A DNA stretch of 64,000 bases from NCBI GenBank assembly GCA_002400415.1, contig DGQP01000001.1, positions 85,724 through 149,723 on the forward strand, given 5' to 3'. Shown here in pieces: positions 1 through 7,999 of the stretch. Source of the DNA: Chitinophagaceae bacterium UBA4411 (GTDB lineage: Bacteria > Bacteroidota > Bacteroidia > Chitinophagales > Chitinophagaceae). The notes under the pieces are model-generated. The model did not search any database and was not told the DNA's origin. It worked only from the letters and a program-made list of their open reading frames with translations. Positions within the stretch are counted from its first letter, which is position 1. Each line of letters opens with the position of its first letter. The position numbers and the translations under genes are program-made.

Positions 1-846
1 GATGCCGTCTGCGCCATTGATCTTGATACCATCCTCCCCTGCCTGCGTATCTCCAGATGGAAAAAGATTCCCCGTGTATACGATGCCCATGAATTGTTTA
101 CTGAGTTAAAAGAAGTCGTAACAAGGCCTCTTATAAAAAAATTATGGACGGCCATTGAAAAAAAAACAGTCCCTCAATACAACCGCGGCTACACAGTGAG
201 TGATAGTATAGCAGAGGAGTTCAGCAAACGTTATGGCGTTCACTACAAAACCATCCGGAATATTACACGGCTGCGGGAAATGGATGCATCCCAGTCAGCA
301 GAAAAATTTTTATTGTACCAGGGAGCCGTCAATGAAGCAAGGGCTTTTGAATATCTTATACCTGCCATGAAAATGATAAACTGCAGGCTCGTCATTTGCG
401 GTGATGGCAATTTTATGCCGCAGCTGAAAGAACTGATCGAAATACACGGAGTAAAAGAAAAGGTGGAACTGAGGGGAATGCTGCTGCCGGATGAACTCTG
501 GAATATTTCGCAACAGGCATACATCGGCATGGCGGTGGCCGAGAACCAGGGCATGAACCAGTATTTAGCCCTGCCGAATAAATTTTTTGATTATGTGCAT
601 GCCGGGCTGCCCCAGTTATCCATGAATTATCCTGAATACCGGCAGCTGAACAAACAATATGAAGTAGCGGTATTAATGGAAGACCTGGCTCCGAAAAGAA
701 TTGCGGAAGCCATAAACAATTTGCTGGAAGATACTGTTATGTACCAGAGACTCCGGCAAAATTGCCTGCAGGCCAGGCTGGAATGGAACTGGCAAAACGA
801 AGAAAAAAAATTAATCGCCTTTTATCAATCTGTTTTTAATTCTTGA
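1..846 (+). CDS. Glycosyltransferase family 4 protein, 5' end outside window
   Basis: Frame 1 is open from the first base, so the start of the gene lies upstream of the window; a TTG at 94 is internal and not a credible start. The visible N-terminal part reads DTILPCLRISRW and YDAHELFTELKE, typical of the Rossmann half of GT4 enzymes. The C-terminal half has a nucleotide-sugar site pattern with GDGNFMPQL, a conserved AENQGMNQYLALPNKFFDY stretch and a terminal helix. It probably transfers a sugar from an activated donor at the cytoplasmic face of the membrane, for surface polysaccharide or glycolipid; donor and acceptor cannot be read from sequence. Its TGA overlaps the TTG of the next glycosyltransferase, so the two are translationally coupled. 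Confidence 0.85.
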   Translation, partial: DAVCAIDLDTILPCLRISRWKKIPRVYDAHELFTELKEVVTRPLIKKLWTAIEKKTVPQYNRGYTVSDSIAEEFSKRYGVHYKTIRNITRLREMDASQSAEKFLLYQGAVNEARAFEYLIPAMKMINCRLVICGDGNFMPQLKELIEIHGVKEKVELRGMLLPDELWNISQQAYIGMAVAENQGMNQYLALPNKFFDYVHAGLPQLSMNYPEYRQLNKQYEVAVLMEDLAPKRIAEAINNLLEDTVMYQRLRQNCLQARLEWNWQNEEKKLIAFYQSVFNS

Positions 847-1973
847 CCCGGCATCTACATATCGTTTGCCTCGATGTTCCCTGGCCTGCTGATTATGGCG
901 GCGCTATCGACATGATGAACCGCATTATGATGCTGAAAAAGCTCGGCATCGCTATTCATCTTCACTATTTCAGTTATAATGAACGGGGAATGCCCAATGA
1001 ACTGAACCAGTTTTGTGAGTCCATCCATGTCTATAAAAGAAAAAAAGGACACAGGGGTTTCTCTGCAAAGCTGCCTTATATTGTTTCTTCCCGCATCAAT
1101 GAGGATCTTGTACAAAACCTTCAAAAAGATAATTACCCTGTTTTATTAGAGGGTTTGCATTGTACGGGTATTCTTCCCCAACTGAATTTGTCAGCCCGTA
1201 AAGTGGTGGTAAGGATGCACAATGAAGAGAGTGCTTATTATAAAGAACTGGCAAGATCTGAATCGTCCATACTGAAAAAATTATACTTCCTGCATGAAAG
1301 CAAGCTGATCAGGAAATATAACAAACAGTTACCGGACGCCTGCACCTATGCCTGCGTTTCCCGGGAAGACATACACGTACTGGAAGATAACTATCAGCTG
1401 CACCGGGTAAAATTCCTTCCTACTTTTCCGGCCTGGCAAAAGGTATGCAGTGAGGAAGGTGTTGGCAGCCTTTGCTTATATCACGGTAATCTTTCTGTAC
1501 CGGAAAATGAAGAAGCAGCTATCTGGTTATTGCAGAACGTATTTTCAAAAATGAAGAAGCCTTTCGTAATCGCCGGCAAAAAGCCATCCCGGCGTTTACA
1601 AAAAATGGCCCACCTGTACCAGCATACCTGTTTAGTGGCCAACCCCTCTGATTCAGAACTGAATGATCTTATCCGTAAGGCACACATCAATGTACTGCCC
1701 TGTTTTAATAAAAAGATTACCGGCATACGGCTAAAGCTGCTGCATGTACTTTTTGAAGGAAGGCACTGCGTGGTGAATGAACCTATGGTCAAAGGAACCG
1801 GGCTGGAAGCCGCCTGTCATACCGGAATAAATGCCAACGCGATTGCCTCAATTATTATGCAACTCTGCCACCAGCCATTTACCAGCGAAGAAATAATGAT
1901 CCGTAAAAAATTACTGGAGGATACTTACGATAACGAAAAGAATTCCCGCCTGCTTATTCAATGGTTATACTAG
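843..1973 (+). CDS. Glycosyltransferase, GT4-like
   Basis: A 376-residue protein starting with TTG inside the stop region of the upstream glycosyltransferase (4-base TTGA overlap). The N-terminus LHIVCLDVPWPADYGGAID has the glycine-rich loop expected at the start of a GT-B glycosyltransferase acceptor domain. The second half contains YHGNLSVPENEEAAIWLL and an NVLPCFN segment like the donor domain. The usual E-x7-E catalytic signature is weak (MVKGTGLEAAC near the end), so the family assignment is looser than for its neighbour. It belongs to the same operon and probably the same glycan pathway. The last 20 bases overlap the 3' end of the convergent ftsE. Confidence 0.7.
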   Translation: MTRHLHIVCLDVPWPADYGGAIDMMNRIMMLKKLGIAIHLHYFSYNERGMPNELNQFCESIHVYKRKKGHRGFSAKLPYIVSSRINEDLVQNLQKDNYPVLLEGLHCTGILPQLNLSARKVVVRMHNEESAYYKELARSESSILKKLYFLHESKLIRKYNKQLPDACTYACVSREDIHVLEDNYQLHRVKFLPTFPAWQKVCSEEGVGSLCLYHGNLSVPENEEAAIWLLQNVFSKMKKPFVIAGKKPSRRLQKMAHLYQHTCLVANPSDSELNDLIRKAHINVLPCFNKKITGIRLKLLHVLFEGRHCVVNEPMVKGTGLEAACHTGINANAIASIIMQLCHQPFTSEEIMIRKKLLEDTYDNEKNSRLLIQWLY

Positions 1974-2643
1974 CATTGTCAATCACCCTTCCCCTTTCAG
2001 TACGTATCATTCTCGCCGGGAATTTTTGCACCACGATATAATCATGTGACGCCATCACGATCGTGGTATTATAATCACGGCTGATGCTGAATAACAAATT
2101 CATGATCTCATCCGAGGTTTCCGGATCAAGATTGCCGGTTGGTTCATCAGCCAGTATCAGTTTCGGTGAGTTCAATAAAGCACGGGCAATATCAATACGC
2201 TGCTGTTCACCCCCGCTCAGCTCAAATGGCATCTTAAATCCCTTGGCTTTCAGCCCTACTTTATCCAGCACATCCTGGATTTTCTCATCCATCAGTTTTT
2301 CATCGGTCCAGCCTGTTGCTCTTAATACAAACTTGAGATTATTATTCACGTTACGATCAGTCAATAACTGAAAATCCTGGAATACAACTCCCAGTGTACG
2401 GCGCAGGTAAGGCACTTTTCTCCAGTCGAGATTCCGCAAATTAAAACCGGCCACCTCTGCCTCCCCTTCTTTTAAAGGGAGTTCCCCATACAGGGTTTTC
2501 AGTAAGCTTGACTTACCAGTCCCCGTTTTTCCCACCAGGTACACAAACTCACCTTTATTAACAGTCAGGTTTACATCCTGTAAAATGAGATTATTACCCT
2601 GGTAAATATTGGCGTGGCTTATTTGTATAATCGGCTCTGACAT
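1954..2643 (-). CDS. ftsE: Cell division ATP-binding protein FtsE
   Basis: A 229-residue ABC ATPase. Walker A is GKTGTGKSS at about residues 38-46, the signature is LSGGEQQRIDIARAL and Walker B is LILADEPTGNLD. The short length and DEPTGNLDPETS wording fit FtsE, which with the membrane protein FtsX activates septal peptidoglycan hydrolases during division. No ftsX is adjacent, as is common in Bacteroidota. The ATG at 2643 starts the conserved MSEPIIQISHANIY; an upstream in-frame ATG would add 17 unconserved residues overlapping the divergent promoter and was not used. A generic lipoprotein-release ATPase (LolD) is the main alternative. Confidence 0.85.
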   Translation of the reverse strand: MSEPIIQISHANIYQGNNLILQDVNLTVNKGEFVYLVGKTGTGKSSLLKTLYGELPLKEGEAEVAGFNLRNLDWRKVPYLRRTLGVVFQDFQLLTDRNVNNNLKFVLRATGWTDEKLMDEKIQDVLDKVGLKAKGFKMPFELSGGEQQRIDIARALLNSPKLILADEPTGNLDPETSDEIMNLLFSISRDYNTTIVMASHDYIVVQKFPARMIRTERGRVIDNASITIE

Positions 2644-2706
2644 ACGGAATTGCTTTGCTGCAAAATAAGGCAAACTAAGTGTACCGCAAGTCAAAAAATT
2701 TACCTC

Positions 2707-2752
2707 AACTAAAAAATTAGTTTGTAAAACTAATAAATTAGTTATACTTTCG
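2707..2752 (+). promoter_or_regulatory. Promoter with twin BlaI-type operators
   Basis: Two perfect inverted repeats AACTAA-N4-TTAGTT lie at 2707-2722 and 2728-2743, exactly 21 bp apart and so on the same helix face. They overlap a Bacteroidota promoter: TTTG at 2721-2724, 20 bp spacer, TACTTTCG at 2745-2752. The ATG of the BlaI-like gene follows at 2770. The layout indicates autorepression of the regulator-protease operon; the second operator would cover the spacer between the promoter elements. Confidence 0.8.
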
Positions 2753-2769
2753 GAATCACAACTTCAAAA

Positions 2770-3141
2770 ATGAAACCACTTACAAAAGCCGAAGAACAGA
2801 TCATGCAGGTATTATGGAAATTGGAAAGAGCATTCCTCCGGGAACTGGTGGATGCCATGCCCAATCCCAAGCCGCACCAGAACACCATTGCCACGCTGTT
2901 GAAAATATTAGCAGAGAAAGAATTTGTTGGTATTACGGCTATCAGCCGGCATCACCAGTATTACCCGCTTGTTACAAAAGAGGATTATTCCAAACGCACC
3001 ATGAAACAGCTGGTGAAAGGCTATTTTGAAGGATCGTTCAGCAATGTTGTTTCCTTTTTAGTAAAGGAAAATAATATTTCTGTGGAGGAGCTCGAAACCC
3101 TATTACAACAGATCAGGAAACAACAAAACGCAAAAAAATGA
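2770..3141 (+). CDS. BlaI/MecI/CopY family transcriptional repressor
   Basis: A 123-residue winged-helix protein with the family opening LTKAEEQIMQVLWKLERAFLRELVD and the recognition region HQNTIATLLKILAEKEFV. The C-terminal half (SNVVSFLVKENNISVEELETLL) is the dimerisation domain. Members bind inverted repeats in their own promoter and are cleaved when the partner M56 protease senses a signal. Two matching operators lie just upstream, and the stop overlaps the ATG of the M56 gene (ATGA), so both halves of the sensor system are coupled. The natural signal is unknown; resistance to beta-lactams should not be assumed. Confidence 0.9.
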   Translation: MKPLTKAEEQIMQVLWKLERAFLRELVDAMPNPKPHQNTIATLLKILAEKEFVGITAISRHHQYYPLVTKEDYSKRTMKQLVKGYFEGSFSNVVSFLVKENNISVEELETLLQQIRKQQNAKK

Positions 3142-5087
3142 GCAACCTGTTATATTATGGCCTGCAGGTAATAGCCGCTTCCGGTATTTTATACGGCTAC
3201 TACCATTTCTTCCTGCGGAACAAAAAATTTCACCAGTATAACCGTTTCTACCTGCTGGCTGCTATCCTGGTCAGCATCATTATACCCTTTATCAATATCC
3301 CTGTCTATTTTACAAACGAACAAAAAGACTCATCTGCCATATGGCAGGCATTAAGCAGTTTTGCCGGTAACGACACGGTACTGGTTGAAGCTGACAATCA
3401 GGCTGGCTCTTTTACTTCCGATCCGATGCTGCTGGTTTTTTACGGGTACATTTTTCTGACAGTAATTGCTTTAACAAGAGTACTGATCTCCCTGAACAGA
3501 ATCAGGAAACTGAAAAAGACAAACCCGGGTGAAAAAATTGATGACATTCATTTTATAACTACTTCCGAAGAAGGAACTCCTTTCTCATTTTTCAATTTAT
3601 TATTCTGGAATAAAAAGATCGAGCTGGATTCGCCCAAAGGTGAACAGGTGTTCCGTCATGAACTATTCCATATCCGGCAATACCATAGCATTGATGTGAT
3701 TTTTGCAGAACTGGTTACTGTTATTTGCTGGATCAATCCTTTTTTTCATATCATGAAAAAAGAGATAAAAGCCATTCATGAATTCCTGGCCGATCAATAT
3801 GCCGTTACTCAAAATCGCGAATGGGAATATGCTGAGCTATTGCTGATGCAGGCCCTGCAAACCAAACAAACCCTTGTCAACCCTTTTTTCCATAACCAGA
3901 TAAAAAGACGTATAGCCATGATTACTTTATCTCAACAACCCAGGTACCGTTATTTCAGGAAAATAATGGTGCTCCCTTTACTTGTACTGATCACTACCCT
4001 GTTTGCGTTCAGTTACAAGAATCTGCCTGATGTAAAAACTCCGGCACAACAAACCGCAGGGGTCAATCCCACTGAAGACCTGGTATTACAGCCCATACCT
4101 GCGGACACCCCGAAAGTCAAAATAACAGCAGGCAACCAGATGCTGGAAGTAAAAAAATCAGCTGAAAAACTGACCGAAGTTCTTATTGAAAAAAAGATCA
4201 CAGATCCGGAACCGCTGATTGTTATTAATAATGTTGTTCAAAAAGAAAAACCAACGGTTTCTCTGGCGAATATAAATCCAGGGTCTATTGAATCCATAAC
4301 AGTTCTGAAAGACAGCAAAGCTGTTGCACAATATGGGGAAGCAGGTGCCAACGGAGTAATAGAAATAGTTACAAAAAAAGACTTCGAAGCCCATGAAGAA
4401 ATCGTGGTTACCGGTTATCCTACTAAAAAAATTGCAGCGGTGAGAGAAGAACCAAAAGAAGTTGTAGTTACCGGTTACCCGACCAAAAAAATTGCAGCTG
4501 TCAGGGAAGAACCAAAAGAAATTGTAGTGACAGGCTATCCTACCGGATCAAGAAAAGTGACTGGTGTTCAATTAAAAGAAGTGACTTTGGAGTCAAAGAA
4601 AACAGAAGATGCCCGGCTGGAAGAAGTCCGGGGCCTCGAATTGAAAAAAACTGCAGCGGAAAACCCGGAAAATGAAATTGTGGTCACCGGTTACCCGACC
4701 AAAAGAACAACAGCGGTCAGGGATGAACCAAAGGAGGTTGTAGTGACAGGCTATCCTACCCGGAAAATTAAGCCAGAGAGCAGCGAAGCAAAGAACGAGA
4801 CCACGGCTCCTCTTGCAGCTGAAAACAATAACAACACGGATGGCAATATTTATCCAAACCCGACCAGCAATTTGGTACAGATTCCTGTATCATCAGCAAA
4901 AGGAGGCTCAGCATTCCTGCAGGTGATTGATGCTTCCGGGAATCCTGTACTCACTCAAAGACCTGCGCTCAGCAAAGGCTCGAATACGGTTTCCGTCAAT
5001 ACAAGCTCAATAAAGCCCGGGGCATATATAATAAAACTAACGACCCCTGAAGGAAGTTTACAGTCCTATAAAATGATAAAAAAATAA
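3138..5087 (+). CDS. M56 (BlaR1-type) metallopeptidase with plug-like, VVTGYPT-repeat and T9SS-like C-terminal regions
   Basis: A 649-residue protein. The N-terminal third has several membrane helices and a zinc motif HELFH at residues 174-178, followed by HEFLADQYA, as in M56/BlaR1 proteases. Another helix (about 277-297) leads into an extracytoplasmic part. Residues about 350-415 read like a TonB-receptor plug (INPGSIESITVLKD, GEAGANGVIEIVTKK). Then come five copies of (I/V)VVTGYPT separated by KKIAAVREEPKE-like linkers. The last 75 residues (NIYPNPTSNLVQIPV to the C-terminus) look like a T9SS type A sorting domain. M56 plus plug is familiar in Bacteroidota; the repeats plus a sorting-like end on an inner-membrane protease are odd. 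It is probably the signal-dependent protease that inactivates the BlaI-like repressor. Confidence 0.8.
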   Translation: MSNLLYYGLQVIAASGILYGYYHFFLRNKKFHQYNRFYLLAAILVSIIIPFINIPVYFTNEQKDSSAIWQALSSFAGNDTVLVEADNQAGSFTSDPMLLVFYGYIFLTVIALTRVLISLNRIRKLKKTNPGEKIDDIHFITTSEEGTPFSFFNLLFWNKKIELDSPKGEQVFRHELFHIRQYHSIDVIFAELVTVICWINPFFHIMKKEIKAIHEFLADQYAVTQNREWEYAELLLMQALQTKQTLVNPFFHNQIKRRIAMITLSQQPRYRYFRKIMVLPLLVLITTLFAFSYKNLPDVKTPAQQTAGVNPTEDLVLQPIPADTPKVKITAGNQMLEVKKSAEKLTEVLIEKKITDPEPLIVINNVVQKEKPTVSLANINPGSIESITVLKDSKAVAQYGEAGANGVIEIVTKKDFEAHEEIVVTGYPTKKIAAVREEPKEVVVTGYPTKKIAAVREEPKEIVVTGYPTGSRKVTGVQLKEVTLESKKTEDARLEEVRGLELKKTAAENPENEIVVTGYPTKRTTAVRDEPKEVVVTGYPTRKIKPESSEAKNETTAPLAAENNNNTDGNIYPNPTSNLVQIPVSSAKGGSAFLQVIDASGNPVLTQRPALSKGSNTVSVNTSSIKPGAYIIKLTTPEGSLQSYKMIKK

Positions 5088-5092
5088 GTGGA

Positions 5093-6262
5093 TTAAAAGG
5101 AAAGTGCAGTGCCAGCTGTTTTGATCAGCAATTCCTTTTTCGCACTTTCTTCCACCCTGCCGATCACCCTGGCCTCCACACCAAAACTCTCCGAGACGCT
5201 GATAATATTGTCAGCGTCTTTTTCATTCGTATAGATCTCCAGTCTTGTGCCCATATTGAAGACCTGGTACATTTCCCGTTCATCGGCGCCACTGGCTTTT
5301 TGGATCAGTTCAAATATCACAGGTGGTTCAAACAAATTGTCCTTAATGATGCGGACATTGTCCGGTATATATTTCATGCATTTGGTCTGGCCACCGCCGC
5401 TGCAATGGATTAATCCATGGATGGCATTAAAATGATTTCCCAGTAGTTGTTTCATTACTGGCGCAAATGTTCTGGTAGGCGAAAGTAACAGCCTCCCGAT
5501 CTGGTGCTCTGCTCCATTGTCTTCCACAAAATCAGTCAGTTTATGCGGACCAATATATACCACAGATTCATCTAATGAAGGTTCGAATGTTTCCGGGTAT
5601 TGCTGCCCGTATGATTTGTGCAATACATCATGCCGGGCGCTGGTCAAACCATTACTCGCTAACCCGCTGTTATACGCCGATTCATAATTCGCCTGGCCAA
5701 AGCCCGCCAGTCCCACAATCACATCACCCGGTTTTATTTTTTCGTTGGTTATTAACTTTGATTTTGGCCAGCGGGCTGTCATTGTCCCGTTTACGGCAAT
5801 GGTTCTTACCACATCGCCCACATCAGCCGTTTCACCACCCATGAAATTAATATGGACACCAAAATTTTTCATGGTATCAAAGAATTCCTGTGTGCCGTTG
5901 ATCACTGCTTCCAATACTTCTGCCGGGATCAGTTTTTTATTCCGGTCAATAGTGGAAGAAAATAATACCTGGTCATAGATACCCACACAAAGCAGATCGT
6001 CCAGGTTCATCACGATGGCATCCTGTGCTATTCCCCTCCATACGGATACATCGCCGGTTTCTTTCCAGTATAAATAGGCCAAAATACTTTTCGTGCCGGC
6101 CCCGTCTGCATGCATTACATTCACCCAATCCTTATCACCGCACAATACATCTGCATATATTTTGCAAAAAGCATTTGGGTAAAGGCCCTGGTCAAGGTGC
6201 TTTGTGGCTGCATGTACTTCTTCTTTCTGGGCCGAAACACCACGTTTGGAATAGAGGGACAT
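5093..6262 (-). CDS. purM: Phosphoribosylformylglycinamidine cyclo-ligase (AIR synthetase)
   Basis: A 389-residue PurM-family enzyme, which converts formylglycinamidine ribonucleotide plus ATP to aminoimidazole ribonucleotide in cytosolic purine synthesis. Seen in sequence: SKRGVSAQKEEV at the start, the phosphate-binding HADGAGTKS, a conserved NLDDLLCVG, and FMGGETADVGDVVRT, with an AIRS C-terminal domain (CSGGGQTKCMKY). The length, near 390, matches the Bacteroidota form, longer than the E. coli enzyme. The gene is convergent with the M56 gene, with five bases between stops, and divergent from ribF. A TAGCTTTG box on the minus strand at 6305-6312 may be its -7 element. Confidence 0.9.
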   Translation of the reverse strand: MSLYSKRGVSAQKEEVHAATKHLDQGLYPNAFCKIYADVLCGDKDWVNVMHADGAGTKSILAYLYWKETGDVSVWRGIAQDAIVMNLDDLLCVGIYDQVLFSSTIDRNKKLIPAEVLEAVINGTQEFFDTMKNFGVHINFMGGETADVGDVVRTIAVNGTMTARWPKSKLITNEKIKPGDVIVGLAGFGQANYESAYNSGLASNGLTSARHDVLHKSYGQQYPETFEPSLDESVVYIGPHKLTDFVEDNGAEHQIGRLLLSPTRTFAPVMKQLLGNHFNAIHGLIHCSGGGQTKCMKYIPDNVRIIKDNLFEPPVIFELIQKASGADEREMYQVFNMGTRLEIYTNEKDADNIISVSESFGVEARVIGRVEESAKKELLIKTAGTALSF

Positions 6263-6376
6263 TTATTTCAGGAGATTTTGAATTGTTGAATACCGGAACC
6301 GCTGCAAAGCTAACCATTCCGGGCTAAAGACCCGCTTCCGCCGACTCAGCGTTAATAATTATCTTCGCAGTCCTTT

Positions 6377-7306
6377 ATGAAAGTACATCGTGATATTGAC
6401 AACCTGCCCGTATTCCGGAATGCAGTGGTAACTATCGGCACTTTTGACGGCGTACATATGGGCCACCGGCAGATCCTGGATAAACTAAAAGAAGAAGCGG
6501 CGGCTATTAATGGAGAAACCGTGATCATTACGTTTCACCCGCATCCCCGGAAAGTCATTTCTTCCACCATCCTGGGTATCCGCCTCATCAACACACTGGA
6601 TGAAAAACTGCAGTTGCTGGAGCAGCATGGTATCGGCCATGTAGTAATCGTTCCCTTCACCGAAGCATTTGCCAACCAGCCGGCAGAAGATTATGTACAG
6701 CATTTCCTGGTCAATAAATTCAAACCGCATACCATCATCATTGGCTATGACCACCGTTTTGGCCGCGACCGGCTTGGCGACTATAAACTCTTAGAGAAAA
6801 AAGCAGCGGTTTATCATTACCGCCTGAAAGAAATTCCCAAACATATCCTGGATAATATTTCCATCAGCTCCACCAATATCCGGGAAGCGATCCTGCATAA
6901 TGATACGGAAACTGCTAACCTGTTACTGGGCTATGAGTTCTTTTTCTCCGGCATCGTTGTGCATGGCGATAAGATCGGGAGGACATTGGGTTATCCGACA
7001 GCCAACCTGAAAGTACAGGACGAAGAAAAGATTACTCCCGGCAATGGCATTTATGCCGTGTATGCATCCCTGCCCGGAAGTAATCAACGATTGAAGGGAA
7101 TGATGAGTATCGGCTTCCGTCCTACCGTGGATGGGAAAAGAAGAGTGATCGAAGTAAATCTTTTTGATTTTTCGGAAGAAATATATGATCAGGCATTAAC
7201 AGTCTATGTAAAAAAATACCTGCGTGAAGAAGTGAAATTCGAAGGATTGGAAGCCCTGATCAAACAGATTGGCCAGGATAAGATCGATTCACTGGCGGTG
7301 CTGTAA
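6377..7306 (+). CDS. ribF: Bifunctional riboflavin kinase / FAD synthetase
   Basis: A 309-residue protein of normal RibF length. The N-terminal adenylyltransferase domain has TIGTFDGVHMGHRQIL (about residues 20-35) and the IIGYDHRFGRDRLGD segment. The C-terminal riboflavin kinase domain has GRTLGYPTANL (about 207-217) and GMMSIGFRPTVDG. It phosphorylates riboflavin to FMN and adenylates FMN to FAD in the cytosol, supplying cofactor to flavoproteins such as the EtfAB pair encoded 3 kb away. A TATCTTCG box at 6360-6367 lies just upstream of the ATG and is a likely -7 element. Confidence 0.93.
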   Translation: MKVHRDIDNLPVFRNAVVTIGTFDGVHMGHRQILDKLKEEAAAINGETVIITFHPHPRKVISSTILGIRLINTLDEKLQLLEQHGIGHVVIVPFTEAFANQPAEDYVQHFLVNKFKPHTIIIGYDHRFGRDRLGDYKLLEKKAAVYHYRLKEIPKHILDNISISSTNIREAILHNDTETANLLLGYEFFFSGIVVHGDKIGRTLGYPTANLKVQDEEKITPGNGIYAVYASLPGSNQRLKGMMSIGFRPTVDGKRRVIEVNLFDFSEEIYDQALTVYVKKYLREEVKFEGLEALIKQIGQDKIDSLAVL

Positions 7307-7354
7307 CCCTTATTTAGATTTCTTCGTTTCCCCGAAGCCGTTTATTTTTAGACA

Positions 7355-7999
7355 ATGGAAATGTCAATCACCCTGATCATTGTGATCGTAACCGCCTTAG
7401 TATCTGTTGGCGGAATGACCAATCAAAAAATAATTGATGATCTCATTTTCTATCCCCCGTCCGTCAAGCGGGGACAAGTATATCGTTTCATCACACACGG
7501 CTTCATTCATGCAGATGCATTCCATCTTATTTTCAACATGATTGCTTTGTATTCTTTTGGCGAGGACCTGGAAAAATATTATCTCTCCAGTCCTTTTACT
7601 TTCGGGAACAGCGGAAAGTTTGTTTACATTCTTTTGTACTTTACCGGGTTGATCGTGGCTTCAGTACCTGATTATTTCCGGCACAAGGATCACTATCATT
7701 ACCGTTCACTCGGTGCATCAGGCGCCGTGTCTGCAGTTATATTTTCGACCATCCTGTTTAACCCGACATCTGGTATCGGATTCGCTTTGATACCCCGTGT
7801 CTCAATACCCGGATATATTTTCGGGATTTTATACCTTGTCATTTCCACAATTCTTGCCAAAAAAGGCCAGGATAATATTGGCCACAGCGCACATATTACC
7901 GGCGCTATATATGGTCTGCTGTTTACTTATATTGCCACTACTGTTTTTACTGACTATCCACTGATTGACTCTTTTATTAAAAGAATAACTGGGCAGTAG
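7355..7999 (+). CDS. Rhomboid family intramembrane serine protease
   Basis: A 214-residue polytopic membrane protein. The rhomboid signature is clear: FIHADAFHLIFNMIALYSFGE in the second helix region, the nucleophile motif GASGA, and the catalytic histidine in GHSAHITGAIYG. It should cleave transmembrane segments of client proteins inside the inner membrane; clients cannot be inferred. A start six bases downstream (ATG 7361) is equally possible. The stop abuts the stop of the convergent tilS with no space between. Confidence 0.88.
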   Translation: MEMSITLIIVIVTALVSVGGMTNQKIIDDLIFYPPSVKRGQVYRFITHGFIHADAFHLIFNMIALYSFGEDLEKYYLSSPFTFGNSGKFVYILLYFTGLIVASVPDYFRHKDHYHYRSLGASGAVSAVIFSTILFNPTSGIGFALIPRVSIPGYIFGILYLVISTILAKKGQDNIGHSAHITGAIYGLLFTYIATTVFTDYPLIDSFIKRITGQ

